Positions 21,455 to 30,371 of a stretch of DNA of 64,000 nucleotides are shown piece after piece. A program made the position numbers and the translations under genes. The first letter of the stretch is position 1, and the number at the start of each line of letters is the position of its first letter. This DNA is from Bacillus sp. ISL-41 (GTDB lineage Bacteria; Bacillota; Bacilli; Bacillales; Cytobacillaceae). Under the pieces are notes generated by a model. The model saw only the letters and a list, made by a program, of their open reading frames with translations. It was not told where the DNA came from and did not search any database. The stretch spans positions 1 through 64,000 of the forward strand of contig NZ_JAGGQP010000006.1 of the NCBI RefSeq assembly GCF_018613235.1, read 5' to 3'.

Positions 21455-22295
21455 AGGCTTAGGTAAAGGATTGAATGCATTCTTTAATATGGAAGCTGAA
21501 CAAGAAGAGAAAGTCCAGGAAATAAGCATCAAAGAAATAAGGCCGAATCCTTATCAACCACGAAAAGTTTTCCAGCCAGAAGCGATCGAGGAATTGAAAC
21601 TATCAATCCAGGAACATGGTATCCTTCAGCCGATTATTGTCAGGAAAACGATAAAAGGCTATGAAATTGTCGTTGGGGAAAGACGTTTCCGCGCAGCGAA
21701 GGAAGCAAAGCTGGAAACAGTTCCGGCAGTTGTCCGCGAATTGAATGAGCAGCAAATGATGGAGCTTGCCGTATTGGAAAATCTTCAGCGTGAAGACCTG
21801 AATCCGATCGAAGAGGGTATCGCCTATCAAACTCTGATTGAAAAGCTGAAGCTCACACAAGAAGAGTTAGCGAAAAGGCTGGGCAAGAGCCGGCCGCACT
21901 TAGCAAACCATATACGTTTGCTGTCGCTGCCTCCTAAAATACAGCATCTGATTTCAGATGGCAAGATATCAATGGGACACGGGCGCGCGCTACTAGGGTT
22001 AAGGAAGAAGGACAAGCTTCCGGTGCTGGTGGATAAAATCCTTAAGGATGGAATGAATGTCCGCCAGCTTGAGCAGCTGATCCAGCAGATGAACGAAGTT
22101 GTTCCACGTGAAACAAAAAAGGAAAAAGTGACAAAAGATGTTTTCATCCGTGAACGGGAAACGACGCTTCGAGAGCGCTTCGGCACAACAGTGAACATCA
22201 AACAATCCAAAAACAAAGGGAAGATTGAAATAGAATTTTTCTCTAAGGATGATCTCGAACGTATTTTGGAACTATTAGATCAGCAAAACTCTTAA
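21447..22295 (+). CDS. spo0J: Chromosome partitioning protein Spo0J (ParB)
   Basis: 282 residues. CTP-dependent DNA clamp that loads at parS and recruits SMC; with Soj it also affects sporulation. The N terminus MAKGLGKGLNAFF is the Soj-stimulating peptide. ParB motifs follow: GERRFRAAK, LENLQREDLNPIEEG, then the helix-turn-helix LTQEELAKRLGKSRPHLANHIRLL. The ATG at 21447 lies inside the end of soj, so translation is coupled. A perfect parS site lies within the gene at 22100. Confidence 0.97.
   Translation: MAKGLGKGLNAFFNMEAEQEEKVQEISIKEIRPNPYQPRKVFQPEAIEELKLSIQEHGILQPIIVRKTIKGYEIVVGERRFRAAKEAKLETVPAVVRELNEQQMMELAVLENLQREDLNPIEEGIAYQTLIEKLKLTQEELAKRLGKSRPHLANHIRLLSLPPKIQHLISDGKISMGHGRALLGLRKKDKLPVLVDKILKDGMNVRQLEQLIQQMNEVVPRETKKEKVTKDVFIRERETTLRERFGTTVNIKQSKNKGKIEIEFFSKDDLERILELLDQQNS
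22100..22115. other. parS site in spo0J
   Basis: TGTTCCACGTGAAACA, a perfect 16 bp palindrome identical to the B. subtilis consensus, inside the spo0J coding region as in B. subtilis. Confidence 0.95.
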
Positions 22296-22322
22296 GCTAT
22301 CGATTTGATGGCTTCTTTTTTT
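22294..22322 (+). terminator. spo0J terminator
   Basis: AAGCTATC / GATGGCTT around a five-base loop, then C and a run of T. It overlaps the stop codon. Confidence 0.85.
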
Positions 22323-22364
22323 ACATACACGTATTCATACAAAATCTGAAGATAGGTGAACAAT

Positions 22365-23075
22365 ATGTTTTTACTTGGCACCATTGTAAATGGTTTATTA
22401 ATTATTGTAGGGACCTTGCTGGGCAGACTATTGACAAGAATCCCTGAAAATATGAAAGCTACAGTCATGCATGGCATTGGGCTTGCTGTAATGGTGCTGG
22501 GACTGCAAATGGGCTTTAAAAGTGCTAATTTCCTGATCGTCATTTTAAGTCTTGTGATTGGTGCGGTGCTCGGAGAAGCCTGGCAGTTGGAGGATAAGCT
22601 GAATTCAGTTGGGGACTGGCTTGAAAGAAAGCTTGGCTCAAAAGGTGAAGGGAGTATTTCACAAGGGTTTGTGACTGCGACGCTGATTTTCGTCATTGGC
22701 GCCATGGCCATTATTGGCGCTCTCGACAGCGGGATCCGAGGCGATCATGATGTCCTTTATACAAAGGCAATTATTGACGGCTTTACGGCACTAATTCTGA
22801 CTACTACACTAGGTATTGGCGTTCTTTTTTCAGCCATTCCGGTTATGCTTTACCAGGGGACAATTGCATTATTCGCGACGCAAATTGATAAGTTTATTCC
22901 ACAGGCATTGATGGACAGCTTTATCCTTGAATTGACTGCAACCGGGGGTGTCATGATTTTTGCCATCGGCTTGAACCTGATCGGTTTGACAAAAATCAGG
23001 GTTGCGAACCTCCTGCCAGGTATCCTGGTTACTGGCGTGCTTGTTACGATTTCACACTATATGATTGGCCTATAA
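22365..23075 (+). CDS. DUF554 family membrane protein
   Basis: 236 residues, mostly hydrophobic with about seven predicted membrane spans. The start MFLLGTIVNGLLIIVGTLLGRLL, the FVIGAMAIIGALDSGIRGDHDVL block and the end GLNLIGLTKIRVANLLPGI mark the DUF554 (YqgA-like) family. Function is unknown. AGGTGA precedes the ATG at 22365 by about six bases; the GTG at 22356 would sit on the RBS. It is convergent with yyaC across a shared hairpin. Confidence 0.9.
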   Translation: MFLLGTIVNGLLIIVGTLLGRLLTRIPENMKATVMHGIGLAVMVLGLQMGFKSANFLIVILSLVIGAVLGEAWQLEDKLNSVGDWLERKLGSKGEGSISQGFVTATLIFVIGAMAIIGALDSGIRGDHDVLYTKAIIDGFTALILTTTLGIGVLFSAIPVMLYQGTIALFATQIDKFIPQALMDSFILELTATGGVMIFAIGLNLIGLTKIRVANLLPGILVTGVLVTISHYMIGL

Positions 23076-23082
23076 AATTGAA

Positions 23083-23109
23083 AAATGCCTGGATAGCCTC
23101 CAGGCATTT
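23083..23109. terminator. Bidirectional terminator between DUF554 gene and yyaC
   Basis: AAATGCCTGGA pairs with TCCAGGCATTT around a five-base loop. The T run is better on the minus strand (TTTTTC). Confidence 0.8.
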
Positions 23110-23117
23110 CAGGCAAT

Positions 23118-23750
23118 TTATTCGGCAACTGTTGGCTGCTCAGTTTCTAGGTCCCAGTTGATTTTAGGCCAATCCTGCTTCTTCGGCAGCTGCTGGCTGC
23201 TCTCAAAAATACCATTCGCAATCGTTTTCGCCATTTTTAAGACGAGGTTCAACCTTGTGTTTTGCAAAACAAAGAATTCCATGAACCCGCTGACATTGAC
23301 GATGCCTGTAATGTGCATATTGCCGACCTCAGGAAGTTCCTTATTCACTCCGGCACCTGGCTTGACTGGCCCATTGCCTACCTGGATGGACCCGACACTT
23401 TTTAACCTGCCGAGACAGGCGTCTATGCCAATAATAAAAGGATTGAAGTGTTTTTCTTTGATTTCCGCCAGTTTTGCATCCATATTGACAGCATGTATCG
23501 GATCATCGAGAGTTCCATATACATGGTAAGGTGCAATTTCTTTTTCCTCGAGAAGCGTTCCGATTAGCGGACCCAATGAATCACCGGTAGAGCGGTCAGT
23601 TCCAATACAGACAAAAACAATTGGGCGTGTGCTGAAATTAGGCAAATGGTCCAGGATTTCAGAAGCCAGCTTTTCGGCAGCTAGCTCATCTTCATGGTTA
23701 ATTTTTGCCACATTGTTTTTCCGCTCGAAAAAATGGTTTTTGAGATTCAT
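23118..23750 (-). CDS. yyaC: Spore protein YyaC, Gpr-like
   Basis: 210 residues with the YyaC-family pattern VFVCIGTDRSTGDSLGPLIG, DDPIHAVN, IIGIDACLGR and GSIQVGNGPVKPGAGV. The family has structural similarity to the germination protease Gpr and is found only in spore formers. The substrate is unknown. GGAGTTGATCC is the RBS. It is convergent with the DUF554 gene and divergent from mscS. Its presence supports a spore-forming host. Confidence 0.92.
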   Translation of the reverse strand: MNLKNHFFERKNNVAKINHEDELAAEKLASEILDHLPNFSTRPIVFVCIGTDRSTGDSLGPLIGTLLEEKEIAPYHVYGTLDDPIHAVNMDAKLAEIKEKHFNPFIIGIDACLGRLKSVGSIQVGNGPVKPGAGVNKELPEVGNMHITGIVNVSGFMEFFVLQNTRLNLVLKMAKTIANGIFESSQQLPKKQDWPKINWDLETEQPTVAE

Positions 23751-24125
23751 TGGATCAACTCCTTAAAAATTCGTACTATCAGTATACGGACTTTTTTTGT
23801 AATCTATACATACCTGTAAACAGAAAGATTTAAACAGGGTCTTTTGGAGCAGCGAATCTTTTTCGGAGGAAAAAGGACTTATTTTTTATGAAAGACTTAA
23901 TAATGGTTGAGTCCCTATCACAAAATGATTATTCTATATTAAAATAATAAAATGTTGATTTTGAATGAAACCTTCATACTATCTACTTATACCACCAACT
24001 TACAGTAACAGCCTTCTTTAACTACATTATAAAACTTGTTAAAATGATTGTGCTTGTATGAAATCTTCTACTTTGTTACATAAAGTATGATAATGTAAGC
24101 GTGAAATTTACAGGCGGGTGAAATT
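23751..24125. other. Divergent intergenic region yyaC / mscS
   Basis: 375 bp of AT-rich sequence between two divergent starts. It must hold the yyaC and mscS promoters, but no candidate is good enough to call. I see no gene, repeat or terminator. Confidence 0.5.
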
Positions 24126-25034
24126 ATGACTAAAACGGAAGAAAGTCTGACCAGAACACAAGCATTTTTAAATAAACTCAGTCAAAAGCTGATGGATGAA
24201 GAACTCTGGTTCGCGATTGGGGAAAGTGCCCTGAAAATCCTGGCGATCCTGATTATTTCAGGTTTGCTGATCAGAGTTGGCAAGGTTGCGATCCAGAACT
24301 TTTTCAAGATGAAAACAAGGGGACCAATCAAAGTTTCTGAACGGCGAGAAATGACCTTAATGAAGCTGCTCGAAAATGTCCTAAAGTATGTTGTGTACTT
24401 TATTGCGATCATGTCCATTCTTGCGGCGCTGACGATCGATGTCAAGGCAATGCTTGCCGGTGCCGGGATTGTCGGTTTGGCTGTCGGTTTCGGTGCACAG
24501 AGTCTCGTAAAAGACATCATCACCGGTTTCTTCATTATTTTTGAAGATCAGTTCTCTGTAGGTGATTATGTCAGAATCGGACAATTTGAAGGAACGGTAG
24601 AGGAAATTGGGCTGCGGACGACGAAGATTAAAAGCTTTACAGGGGAAATCAATATTCTTCCAAATGGCAGCATCATAGAAGTCACCAACTTCTCGGTTTA
24701 TAACAGCGTTTCGGTTCTCGATATAGGGATTGCTTATGAAGGGGATATTGAATACGCTGAAAAAGTACTGCAGGATTATCTTGAAACAACAACTGAAAAG
24801 TATCCAGAACTGGTGAAGACACCCGAGCTTTTAGGTGTCCAGCAATTTGGCGCTTCAGAGGTTGTGATGAGGATCGTCGCGGAAACACTTCCGATGAAAC
24901 ACTGGTATATCGGAAGACAGCTCCGCAAGGACATCAAGCTTCTATTGGACCAGCACGGAATTGAAATTCCATTCCCAAGAATGGTTATGTATTCACGCCA
25001 GGAAGGCGGAGAGCAAAAAGAATTCGGTAAATAA
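24126..25034 (+). CDS. Small-conductance mechanosensitive channel (MscS family)
   Basis: 302 residues. Three hydrophobic segments in the first 130 residues; the pore helix is glycine-alanine rich (MLAGAGIVGLAVGFGAQSLVKDIITG), followed by the beta domain FIIFEDQFSVGDYVRIGQFEGTV and the C-terminal alpha-beta part. This is the MscS signature of channels that release solutes at hypo-osmotic shock. The N terminus has no extra domains. GCGGGTGAAATT serves as RBS. The DUF951 gene follows after 17 bp. Confidence 0.93.
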   Translation: MTKTEESLTRTQAFLNKLSQKLMDEELWFAIGESALKILAILIISGLLIRVGKVAIQNFFKMKTRGPIKVSERREMTLMKLLENVLKYVVYFIAIMSILAALTIDVKAMLAGAGIVGLAVGFGAQSLVKDIITGFFIIFEDQFSVGDYVRIGQFEGTVEEIGLRTTKIKSFTGEINILPNGSIIEVTNFSVYNSVSVLDIGIAYEGDIEYAEKVLQDYLETTTEKYPELVKTPELLGVQQFGASEVVMRIVAETLPMKHWYIGRQLRKDIKLLLDQHGIEIPFPRMVMYSRQEGGEQKEFGK

Positions 25035-25051
25035 ACAAGGAGGTTTTACAA

Positions 25052-25246
25052 TTGGAGCACGAGTTTCAACTGAATGACGTTGTTGAAATGAAAAAACCAC
25101 ATCCTTGCGGCACCAACAAGTGGAAAATCATCCGCCTTGGCATGGATTTCCGGATCAAATGTGAAGGCTGCGAGCACAGTGTCTTGATTCCCAGAAAAGA
25201 GTTCACACGAAAAGTAAAGAAGATTTTATCGAAGCAGGGTGAGTAA
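25052..25246 (+). CDS. DUF951 family small protein (YyzM-like)
   Basis: 64 residues. The pattern LNDVVEMKKPHPCGTNKWKIIRLGMDFRIKCEGCEHSV is the whole DUF951 family; the cysteines (HPCG and CEGC) look like a small metal or nucleic-acid-binding fold, but the function is unknown. Start is TTG, eight bases after AAGGAGG. It is cotranscribed with mscS by position, and the same pair is common in Bacillaceae. Confidence 0.9.
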   Translation: MEHEFQLNDVVEMKKPHPCGTNKWKIIRLGMDFRIKCEGCEHSVLIPRKEFTRKVKKILSKQGE

Positions 25247-25333
25247 TCCTGCTTCTTTTTTTATCGTAATTGTATTATCCTTATTAGTAAAATTAACGAA
25301 CGATATAGAGAATGATTGGGGGGAGATGAGGAA

Positions 25334-27334
25334 GTGGCGACAGTACATCATTCAGCGTGTCCATTGAATTGCTGGGACAGCTGCGGGTTCCTTGTTACCG
25401 TGGAGGACGGAAAAGTAACAAAGGTTGAAGGGAATCCGGAGCACCCGATTACACAGGGGAAAATTTGCGGTCGCGGCAGGATGCTTGAGAACAGGGCAAA
25501 CTCGGAAGACAGATTGCTTTATCCTCTGAAAAAAATCGACGGCAGATTTCAGCAGATTTCCTGGGAGCAGGCGCTCGAGGAGATTGCCGAAAAACTGGCC
25601 TATTATAAAGAAAGTTTTGGTACCACTTCCGTTTTGCACAGTCATGATTATGCCAACGGTGGCTTGCTTACCAATCTCGACAGCCGCTTTTTTAACCTCT
25701 ATGGCGGTGTGACTGAATTGACCGGATCGATTTGCTGGGGAGCAGGGATTGAAGCGCAAAACTGGGATTTTGGCGATGCTTACAGCCATGCACCAGAGGA
25801 TTTGAAAAACAGCAAACATGTTGTGATCTGGGGCAGGAATGTCGCCCGGACGAATATGCATCTTTTCCAAAACCTCCAGGCTGCGAAAAAGAATGGGACG
25901 AAGATCTATGTGATTGATCCTATATATAATGCAACGGCCAAGCTGGCACATGAATATATCTCTATCAAGCCAGGTTTTGACGGACTTTTAGCGGCGGGTA
26001 TCATGAAAGAACTGCTCAGGATGGGTTTGCAGGATGGCGAGTTCCTGGAGAACCATACTGTAGGGTTCGAAGATTTGAATGCATTGCTCGATAGCGTTTC
26101 AATAGACTATATCAGTGGAGTGACGGAAGTACCGGCTGACATCATCACCCATCTGGCCGAGGTATATGCTGATAAGCCGGTATCGACCATCATTGGACTT
26201 GGTATGCAGCGCTATGAAAATGGCGGAAATACAATCAGGCTGCTGGATGCTCTGGTCGCTGTCAGCGGCAATATCGGCATTTCGGGCGGCGGTGCCAACT
26301 ATGCGAACAAGCAGGTAGGACAAAGTTTTGACTACCAGAATATGACCATGCCAGAACGGAAAAATTCATCACGTACGTTTACAATGATGAGGCAGGCAGA
26401 GGAGATATTGTCGGCGGTGGACCCTGTGGTGAAAATGGGAATCGTTACATGCGGAAATCCATTGACACAGGTACCAGATACGAACAGAGTTCGAGAGGCT
26501 TTTGAATCGCTTGAAACCCTCGTGGTGATTGACCAGTTCATGACGGATACAGCGGAGCTAGCGGATTATGTGCTGCCGGCTGCGACAGCTTTTGAGGTAG
26601 AAGATGTTTACTACTCTTCTATGTACCATCATTATGTGAACCATGGCCCGAAGCTCGTCGAACCGCCGGGAGAAGCGAAGCCGGACGCATGGGTCTGGAC
26701 TGAACTAGCGGCTAGATTAGGCTTCGGTGACGAATTTGATTTTAAAAGAGAAGAATTCATCGAGATGGGTCTGGCATCACTGACTGCAAAGGGAATCAGC
26801 CTTGATAAAATCCGTGTGGAAAGATTTGCGGAGCTTCCCGTGGAAAAAATACCTTGGGCAGCCAGGAGATTCAAAACGCCAAGCGGCAAGTATGAATTCA
26901 CATCTTCTGCAGCCGCTGACGGCGGGATCAAACTGTCACTGCCAACAGAGACGAAGTGGACGAATCCCGAGCTGGCAGAAAAATATCCATATACCTTGCT
27001 GACAATCCACCCGCTTCGTTCCAATCATTCGCAGCATTTCCATCTGTTCCAGCCGGAGCCGTATGTGAAAGTCGAGATTGCTGGCAGCGTGGCTGCTGAA
27101 AAAGGTTTGAAGGATCAGGACGATGTCCGGGTTTGGAATGACAGAGGCGAACTGAAAGGGACAGTTTCAATTTTAAAAATGGCTCATCCGGGAACGGTGA
27201 ATATTGATGAAGGCTTGAGCGCACGATTCGGCGGCTCCGTCAACCAGCTCACATCCAGCCGGGAATCGGACAACGGCCTCGGCAGTACACTTTATGATTG
27301 CCTCGTCAACATCGAAAAAATTGAAAAAGAATGA
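25334..27334 (+). CDS. yyaE: Molybdopterin oxidoreductase YyaE
   Basis: 666 residues. N-terminal 4Fe-4S motif with Cys-x3-Cys-x3-Cys (ACPLNCWDSCG) and the fourth Cys in GKICGRGR. It then has the bis-MGD binding body (VVIWGRNVARTN, VIDPIYNATAKLA, MGIVTCGNPLTQVPD) and the C-terminal dinucleotide-binding domain (LLTIHPLRSNHSQH). This is the DMSO-reductase superfamily; the substrate is unknown. The frame opens at TTG 25316, but the homologous N terminus ATVHHSACP starts at GTG 25334 behind a GGGGGGAG RBS. A terminator follows. Confidence 0.9.
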   Translation: MATVHHSACPLNCWDSCGFLVTVEDGKVTKVEGNPEHPITQGKICGRGRMLENRANSEDRLLYPLKKIDGRFQQISWEQALEEIAEKLAYYKESFGTTSVLHSHDYANGGLLTNLDSRFFNLYGGVTELTGSICWGAGIEAQNWDFGDAYSHAPEDLKNSKHVVIWGRNVARTNMHLFQNLQAAKKNGTKIYVIDPIYNATAKLAHEYISIKPGFDGLLAAGIMKELLRMGLQDGEFLENHTVGFEDLNALLDSVSIDYISGVTEVPADIITHLAEVYADKPVSTIIGLGMQRYENGGNTIRLLDALVAVSGNIGISGGGANYANKQVGQSFDYQNMTMPERKNSSRTFTMMRQAEEILSAVDPVVKMGIVTCGNPLTQVPDTNRVREAFESLETLVVIDQFMTDTAELADYVLPAATAFEVEDVYYSSMYHHYVNHGPKLVEPPGEAKPDAWVWTELAARLGFGDEFDFKREEFIEMGLASLTAKGISLDKIRVERFAELPVEKIPWAARRFKTPSGKYEFTSSAAADGGIKLSLPTETKWTNPELAEKYPYTLLTIHPLRSNHSQHFHLFQPEPYVKVEIAGSVAAEKGLKDQDDVRVWNDRGELKGTVSILKMAHPGTVNIDEGLSARFGGSVNQLTSSRESDNGLGSTLYDCLVNIEKIEKE

Positions 27335-27345
27335 TGTTCGTTTTG

Positions 27346-27380
27346 CCGCACTTTCATTTTGAAGTGCGGTTTTTCTTTTT
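27346..27380 (+). terminator. yyaE terminator
   Basis: CCGCACTT / AAGTGCGG with an eight-base loop, then TTTTTCTTTTT. Confidence 0.9.
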
Positions 27381-27407
27381 GAGAGAATTGGGACCAGCAG
27401 TACATTG

Positions 27408-27502
27408 GCGCCCAAAAAATCAGAATTTCGGAAAAAGAGGTCACCAATAGGCGTAATTAGCGCCCAAAATATCTGAATTTCAAGAAAAGAGGTCACCAAT
27501 AG
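27408..27502. repeat. Two 43 bp direct repeats, period 52
   Basis: Copies at 27408-27450 and 27460-27502 share GCGCCCAAAA, the TGAATTTC/AGAATTTC core and AAAGAGGTCACCAATAG, differing at few positions. They lie between the yyaE terminator and ychF. No reading frame crosses both copies convincingly. Confidence 0.8.
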
Positions 27503-27659
27503 CGTGAATGGGCGGTTCCTGATGGAAGCTGGTAATATCGGACGCTTCCTTTTATAAGCTTGTCTTTTCCTTTCGTAATCTCTATAATTGTGAGAGGAAA
27601 AAATCGTTTAGGTGATTCTTGCTTGAATAGATACATTTTTAAATAGAGGAGTGACATGG

Positions 27660-28760
27660 ATGGCCTTAACAGCAGGTATTGTTGGACTTCCTAACGTTGG
27701 GAAATCTACATTGTTTAATGCGATCACACAGGCTGGTGCTGAATCAGCCAACTATCCGTTCTGTACAATTGACCCGAATGTCGGAATCGTTGAGGTTCCT
27801 GATCATCGTTTAACTAAATTGACTGAGCTAGTACAGCCGAAAAAGACTGTACCGACAGCTTTCGAATTCACTGACATCGCCGGAATCGTAAAAGGGGCGA
27901 GCAAGGGTGAAGGACTCGGAAACAAATTCCTTTCTCATATTCGCCAGGTGGATGCTATCTGTCAGGTTGTCCGCTGTTTTGCGGATGACAATATCACACA
28001 CGTTGCCGGTAAAGTTGATCCTATATCAGATATCGAGGTTATTAACCTTGAATTGATTCTGGCTGACCTGGAATCTGTTGAAAAAAGAATCAGCCGCGTC
28101 GAGAAATTGGCTAAGCAAAAGGATAAGGAAGCATCTATTGAGTTTCCAATCCTGGCTCGACTGCGCGATGCATTTGAAGCTGAACAGCCAGCACGTGCGG
28201 TTGAATTTACTGACGAAGAAATGAAAATCGTTAAACATCTTCATTTGCTCACAATCAAGCCAATGCTTTATGTTGCTAACGTAGGTGAAGAAGATGTCGC
28301 AGATCCAAGCGGAAATGAATATGTACAGAAAGTCCGCGAGTTTGCACAAAAAGATAATGCAGAAGTAATCGTCATCAGTGCCAAAATTGAGGAAGAAATC
28401 GCTGAGCTTGAAGGCGAAGAAAAGCAAATGTTCCTAGAGGAACTAGGCATTGAAGAATCAGGTTTGGACCAGTTGATCCGTGCGGCTTACAGTCTGCTTG
28501 GACTTGCAACTTATTTCACAGCTGGCGTCCAGGAAGTCCGTGCGTGGACATTCCGCCATGGCATGAAAGCACCTCAGTGTGCCGGTGTCATCCACTCTGA
28601 TTTCGAGCGTGGATTCATCCGTGCAGAAACAGTCCACTACGATGACCTTCTTGCAGCCGGATCCATGGCAGCAGCCAAGGATGCTGGTAAAGTACGCCTG
28701 GAAGGTAAAGAATACGAAGTAAAAGACGGAGACATCATCCACTTCCGCTTTAATGTATAA
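27660..28760 (+). CDS. ychF: Ribosome-binding ATPase YchF
   Basis: 366 residues, the exact usual length. Obg-like P-loop protein that prefers ATP. G1 is GLPNVGKST near residue 8, the conserved FCTIDPNVG block follows, DIAGIVKGASKGEGLGN is switch II, and the C-terminal TGS-like domain ends VKDGDIIHFRFNV. The ATG at 27660 follows GAGGAGTG; the longer GTG 27651 start would remove the RBS. In B. subtilis it is yyaF, also just before rpsF. Confidence 0.96.
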   Translation: MALTAGIVGLPNVGKSTLFNAITQAGAESANYPFCTIDPNVGIVEVPDHRLTKLTELVQPKKTVPTAFEFTDIAGIVKGASKGEGLGNKFLSHIRQVDAICQVVRCFADDNITHVAGKVDPISDIEVINLELILADLESVEKRISRVEKLAKQKDKEASIEFPILARLRDAFEAEQPARAVEFTDEEMKIVKHLHLLTIKPMLYVANVGEEDVADPSGNEYVQKVREFAQKDNAEVIVISAKIEEEIAELEGEEKQMFLEELGIEESGLDQLIRAAYSLLGLATYFTAGVQEVRAWTFRHGMKAPQCAGVIHSDFERGFIRAETVHYDDLLAAGSMAAAKDAGKVRLEGKEYEVKDGDIIHFRFNV

Positions 28761-28768
28761 TTCATAAT

Positions 28769-28800
28769 GCCCTGCTCATTAGCAGGGCCATTATTTTTTT
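28769..28800 (+). terminator. ychF terminator
   Basis: GCCCTGCT / AGCAGGGC around CATT, then a T-rich run. Confidence 0.92.
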
Positions 28801-28905
28801 ATTTTAAAATAACTAAGCATGGACAAAAATACGAACATATGTTAGTGTTTTGTTATGGAAATCTATCACATAGAAATAGGCAAAGTAGATTCTCTATACA
28901 TATCG

Positions 28906-28934
28906 TTGCCTTTGAATATGTTCTATGATATAAT
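28906..28934 (+). promoter_or_regulatory. Promoter of the rpsF-ssb-rpsR operon and leader
   Basis: -35 TTGCCT (28906-28911) and -10 TATAAT (28929-28934) with 17 bp between. The leader to 29009 holds GCCC TGTAAT GGGGCC near 28968-28984 followed by CCG. It may be the S6:S18 autoregulatory motif known from other rpsF leaders, but I cannot confirm the fold. Confidence 0.7.
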
Positions 28935-29009
28935 TTCATCTTGTGAGTAATTAATCAATTACTCCTTGCCCTGTAATGGGGCCGTTTAGACCAAAAGGAG
29001 GTGACAGTG

Positions 29010-29297
29010 ATGAGAAAGTACGAAATTATGTACATCATCCGCCCAAACATTGAAGAGGAAGCTAAAAAGGCTCTTACTGAGCGTTTCAGCACAATCCTTA
29101 CAGAAAACGGTGCGGAAGTTGCAGAAGCTAAGGAATGGGGCAAACGCCGCCTAGCTTATGAAATCAATGATTTCCGTGATGGCTACTACCAGCTTGTTAA
29201 GGTAAACGCTACTCCGGCAGCAGTTGAGGAATTCTCTCGTCTTGCTAAGATCAACGAAGATATCCTTCGCCACATCGTAATTAAAGAAGAAGAATAA
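29010..29297 (+). CDS. rpsF: 30S ribosomal protein S6
   Basis: 95 residues, same length as B. subtilis S6. [29 protein letters not shown] and the end HIVIKEEE are typical. S6 pairs with S18 on the platform of the small subunit. AAGGAGG lies eight bases before the ATG at 29010; the earlier in-frame GTG at 29001 overlaps the RBS. First gene of the rpsF-ssb-rpsR operon. Confidence 0.97.
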   Translation: MRKYEIMYIIRPNIEEEAKKALTERFSTILTENGAEVAEAKEWGKRRLAYEINDFRDGYYQLVKVNATPAAVEEFSRLAKINEDILRHIVIKEEE

Positions 29298-29375
29298 TTA
29301 ATGATATAAATATAAACTTTCAGCGGAAGATGTTTCTTATGGAACATTCATGCTGGGGGGAAGGAGTTGATTCTG

Positions 29376-29873
29376 ATGATGAATCGTGTCATTCTTGTTG
29401 GCCGTTTGACCAAGGATCCTGAATTACGTTTCACACCGAATGGAGTTGCTGTGGCTACTTTCACACTTGCGGTAAATCGTTCATTTACCAACCAGCAGGG
29501 GGAAAGAGAAGCTGACTTCATTAACTGTGTGGTATGGCGCCGTCCAGCCGAAAATGTTGCTAACTTCTTGAAGAAGGGCAGCCTTGCAGGTGTTGATGGA
29601 CGCGTTCAAACTCGCAGCTACGAAGGACAAGATGGTAAGCGTGTATACGTTACGGAAGTTCTTGCTGAGAGTGTTCAGTTCCTTGAGCCAAAAGGACAAG
29701 GTCAAACTTCAGACAGAGGGGATAACAACTATTCCCGTCAAAATGATCAAGGTTCCCCATTCGGGAATCAGAATCAGAATCAACGCCAGAACCAAGGTTA
29801 TACCAAAGTAGACGAAGATCCATTTGCAGGTGGCGGCCAGATCGACATTTCAGATGATGATCTTCCATTCTAA
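29376..29873 (+). CDS. ssb: Single-stranded DNA-binding protein SsbA
   Basis: 165 residues. OB fold over about residues 1-105 ([40 protein letters not shown]), a Gln/Asn-rich linker (about 115-150) and the acidic tip DDDLPF that binds partner proteins. Start taken at ATG 29376 after AAGGAG; a second ATG follows directly. Its place between rpsF and rpsR is the classical Bacillus operon. Confidence 0.96.
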   Translation: MMNRVILVGRLTKDPELRFTPNGVAVATFTLAVNRSFTNQQGEREADFINCVVWRRPAENVANFLKKGSLAGVDGRVQTRSYEGQDGKRVYVTEVLAESVQFLEPKGQGQTSDRGDNNYSRQNDQGSPFGNQNQNQRQNQGYTKVDEDPFAGGGQIDISDDDLPF

Positions 29874-29896
29874 TATAACTCGGACTTGAAATATAA

Positions 29897-30160
<264 letters not shown>

Positions 30161-30172
30161 TGATCGGATTTT

Positions 30173-30205
30173 AAAAGGCAGCGGGACTTTCCCGCTGCCT
30201 TTTAT
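30173..30205 (+). terminator. rpsR terminator
   Basis: AAAAGGCAGCGGGA / TCCCGCTGCCTTTT with a three-base loop, a very stable hairpin. Confidence 0.92.
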
Positions 30206-30330
30206 ATTAGCTATATGTCACTTCGTTTGCTTGTCAGTAGTTTAAAAGCTAAAATAGTTCTTATCGATTATTTTAAAAATAGTTCCTACTTTGGTTCAGG
30301 ATACTGTTATAATTTCTAGCTTGAACTATT

Positions 30331-30360
30331 AGGACTGACCAAGGCGCATACGCTTTTCTG
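30331..30360 (+). repeat. Repeat family 2, right-end fragment
   Basis: GACTGACCAAGGCGCATACG followed by CTTTTCTG matches the right end of the repeats at 20359 and 62497. It directly abuts the yybS RBS, so the upstream region of yybS has been formed partly from repeat sequence. Confidence 0.7.
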
Positions 30361-30371
30361 TGAGGTGGATT

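Noticed and set aside
27408-27502. CRISPR array
   Set aside because: Only two units, a nine-base spacer, and no cas genes.
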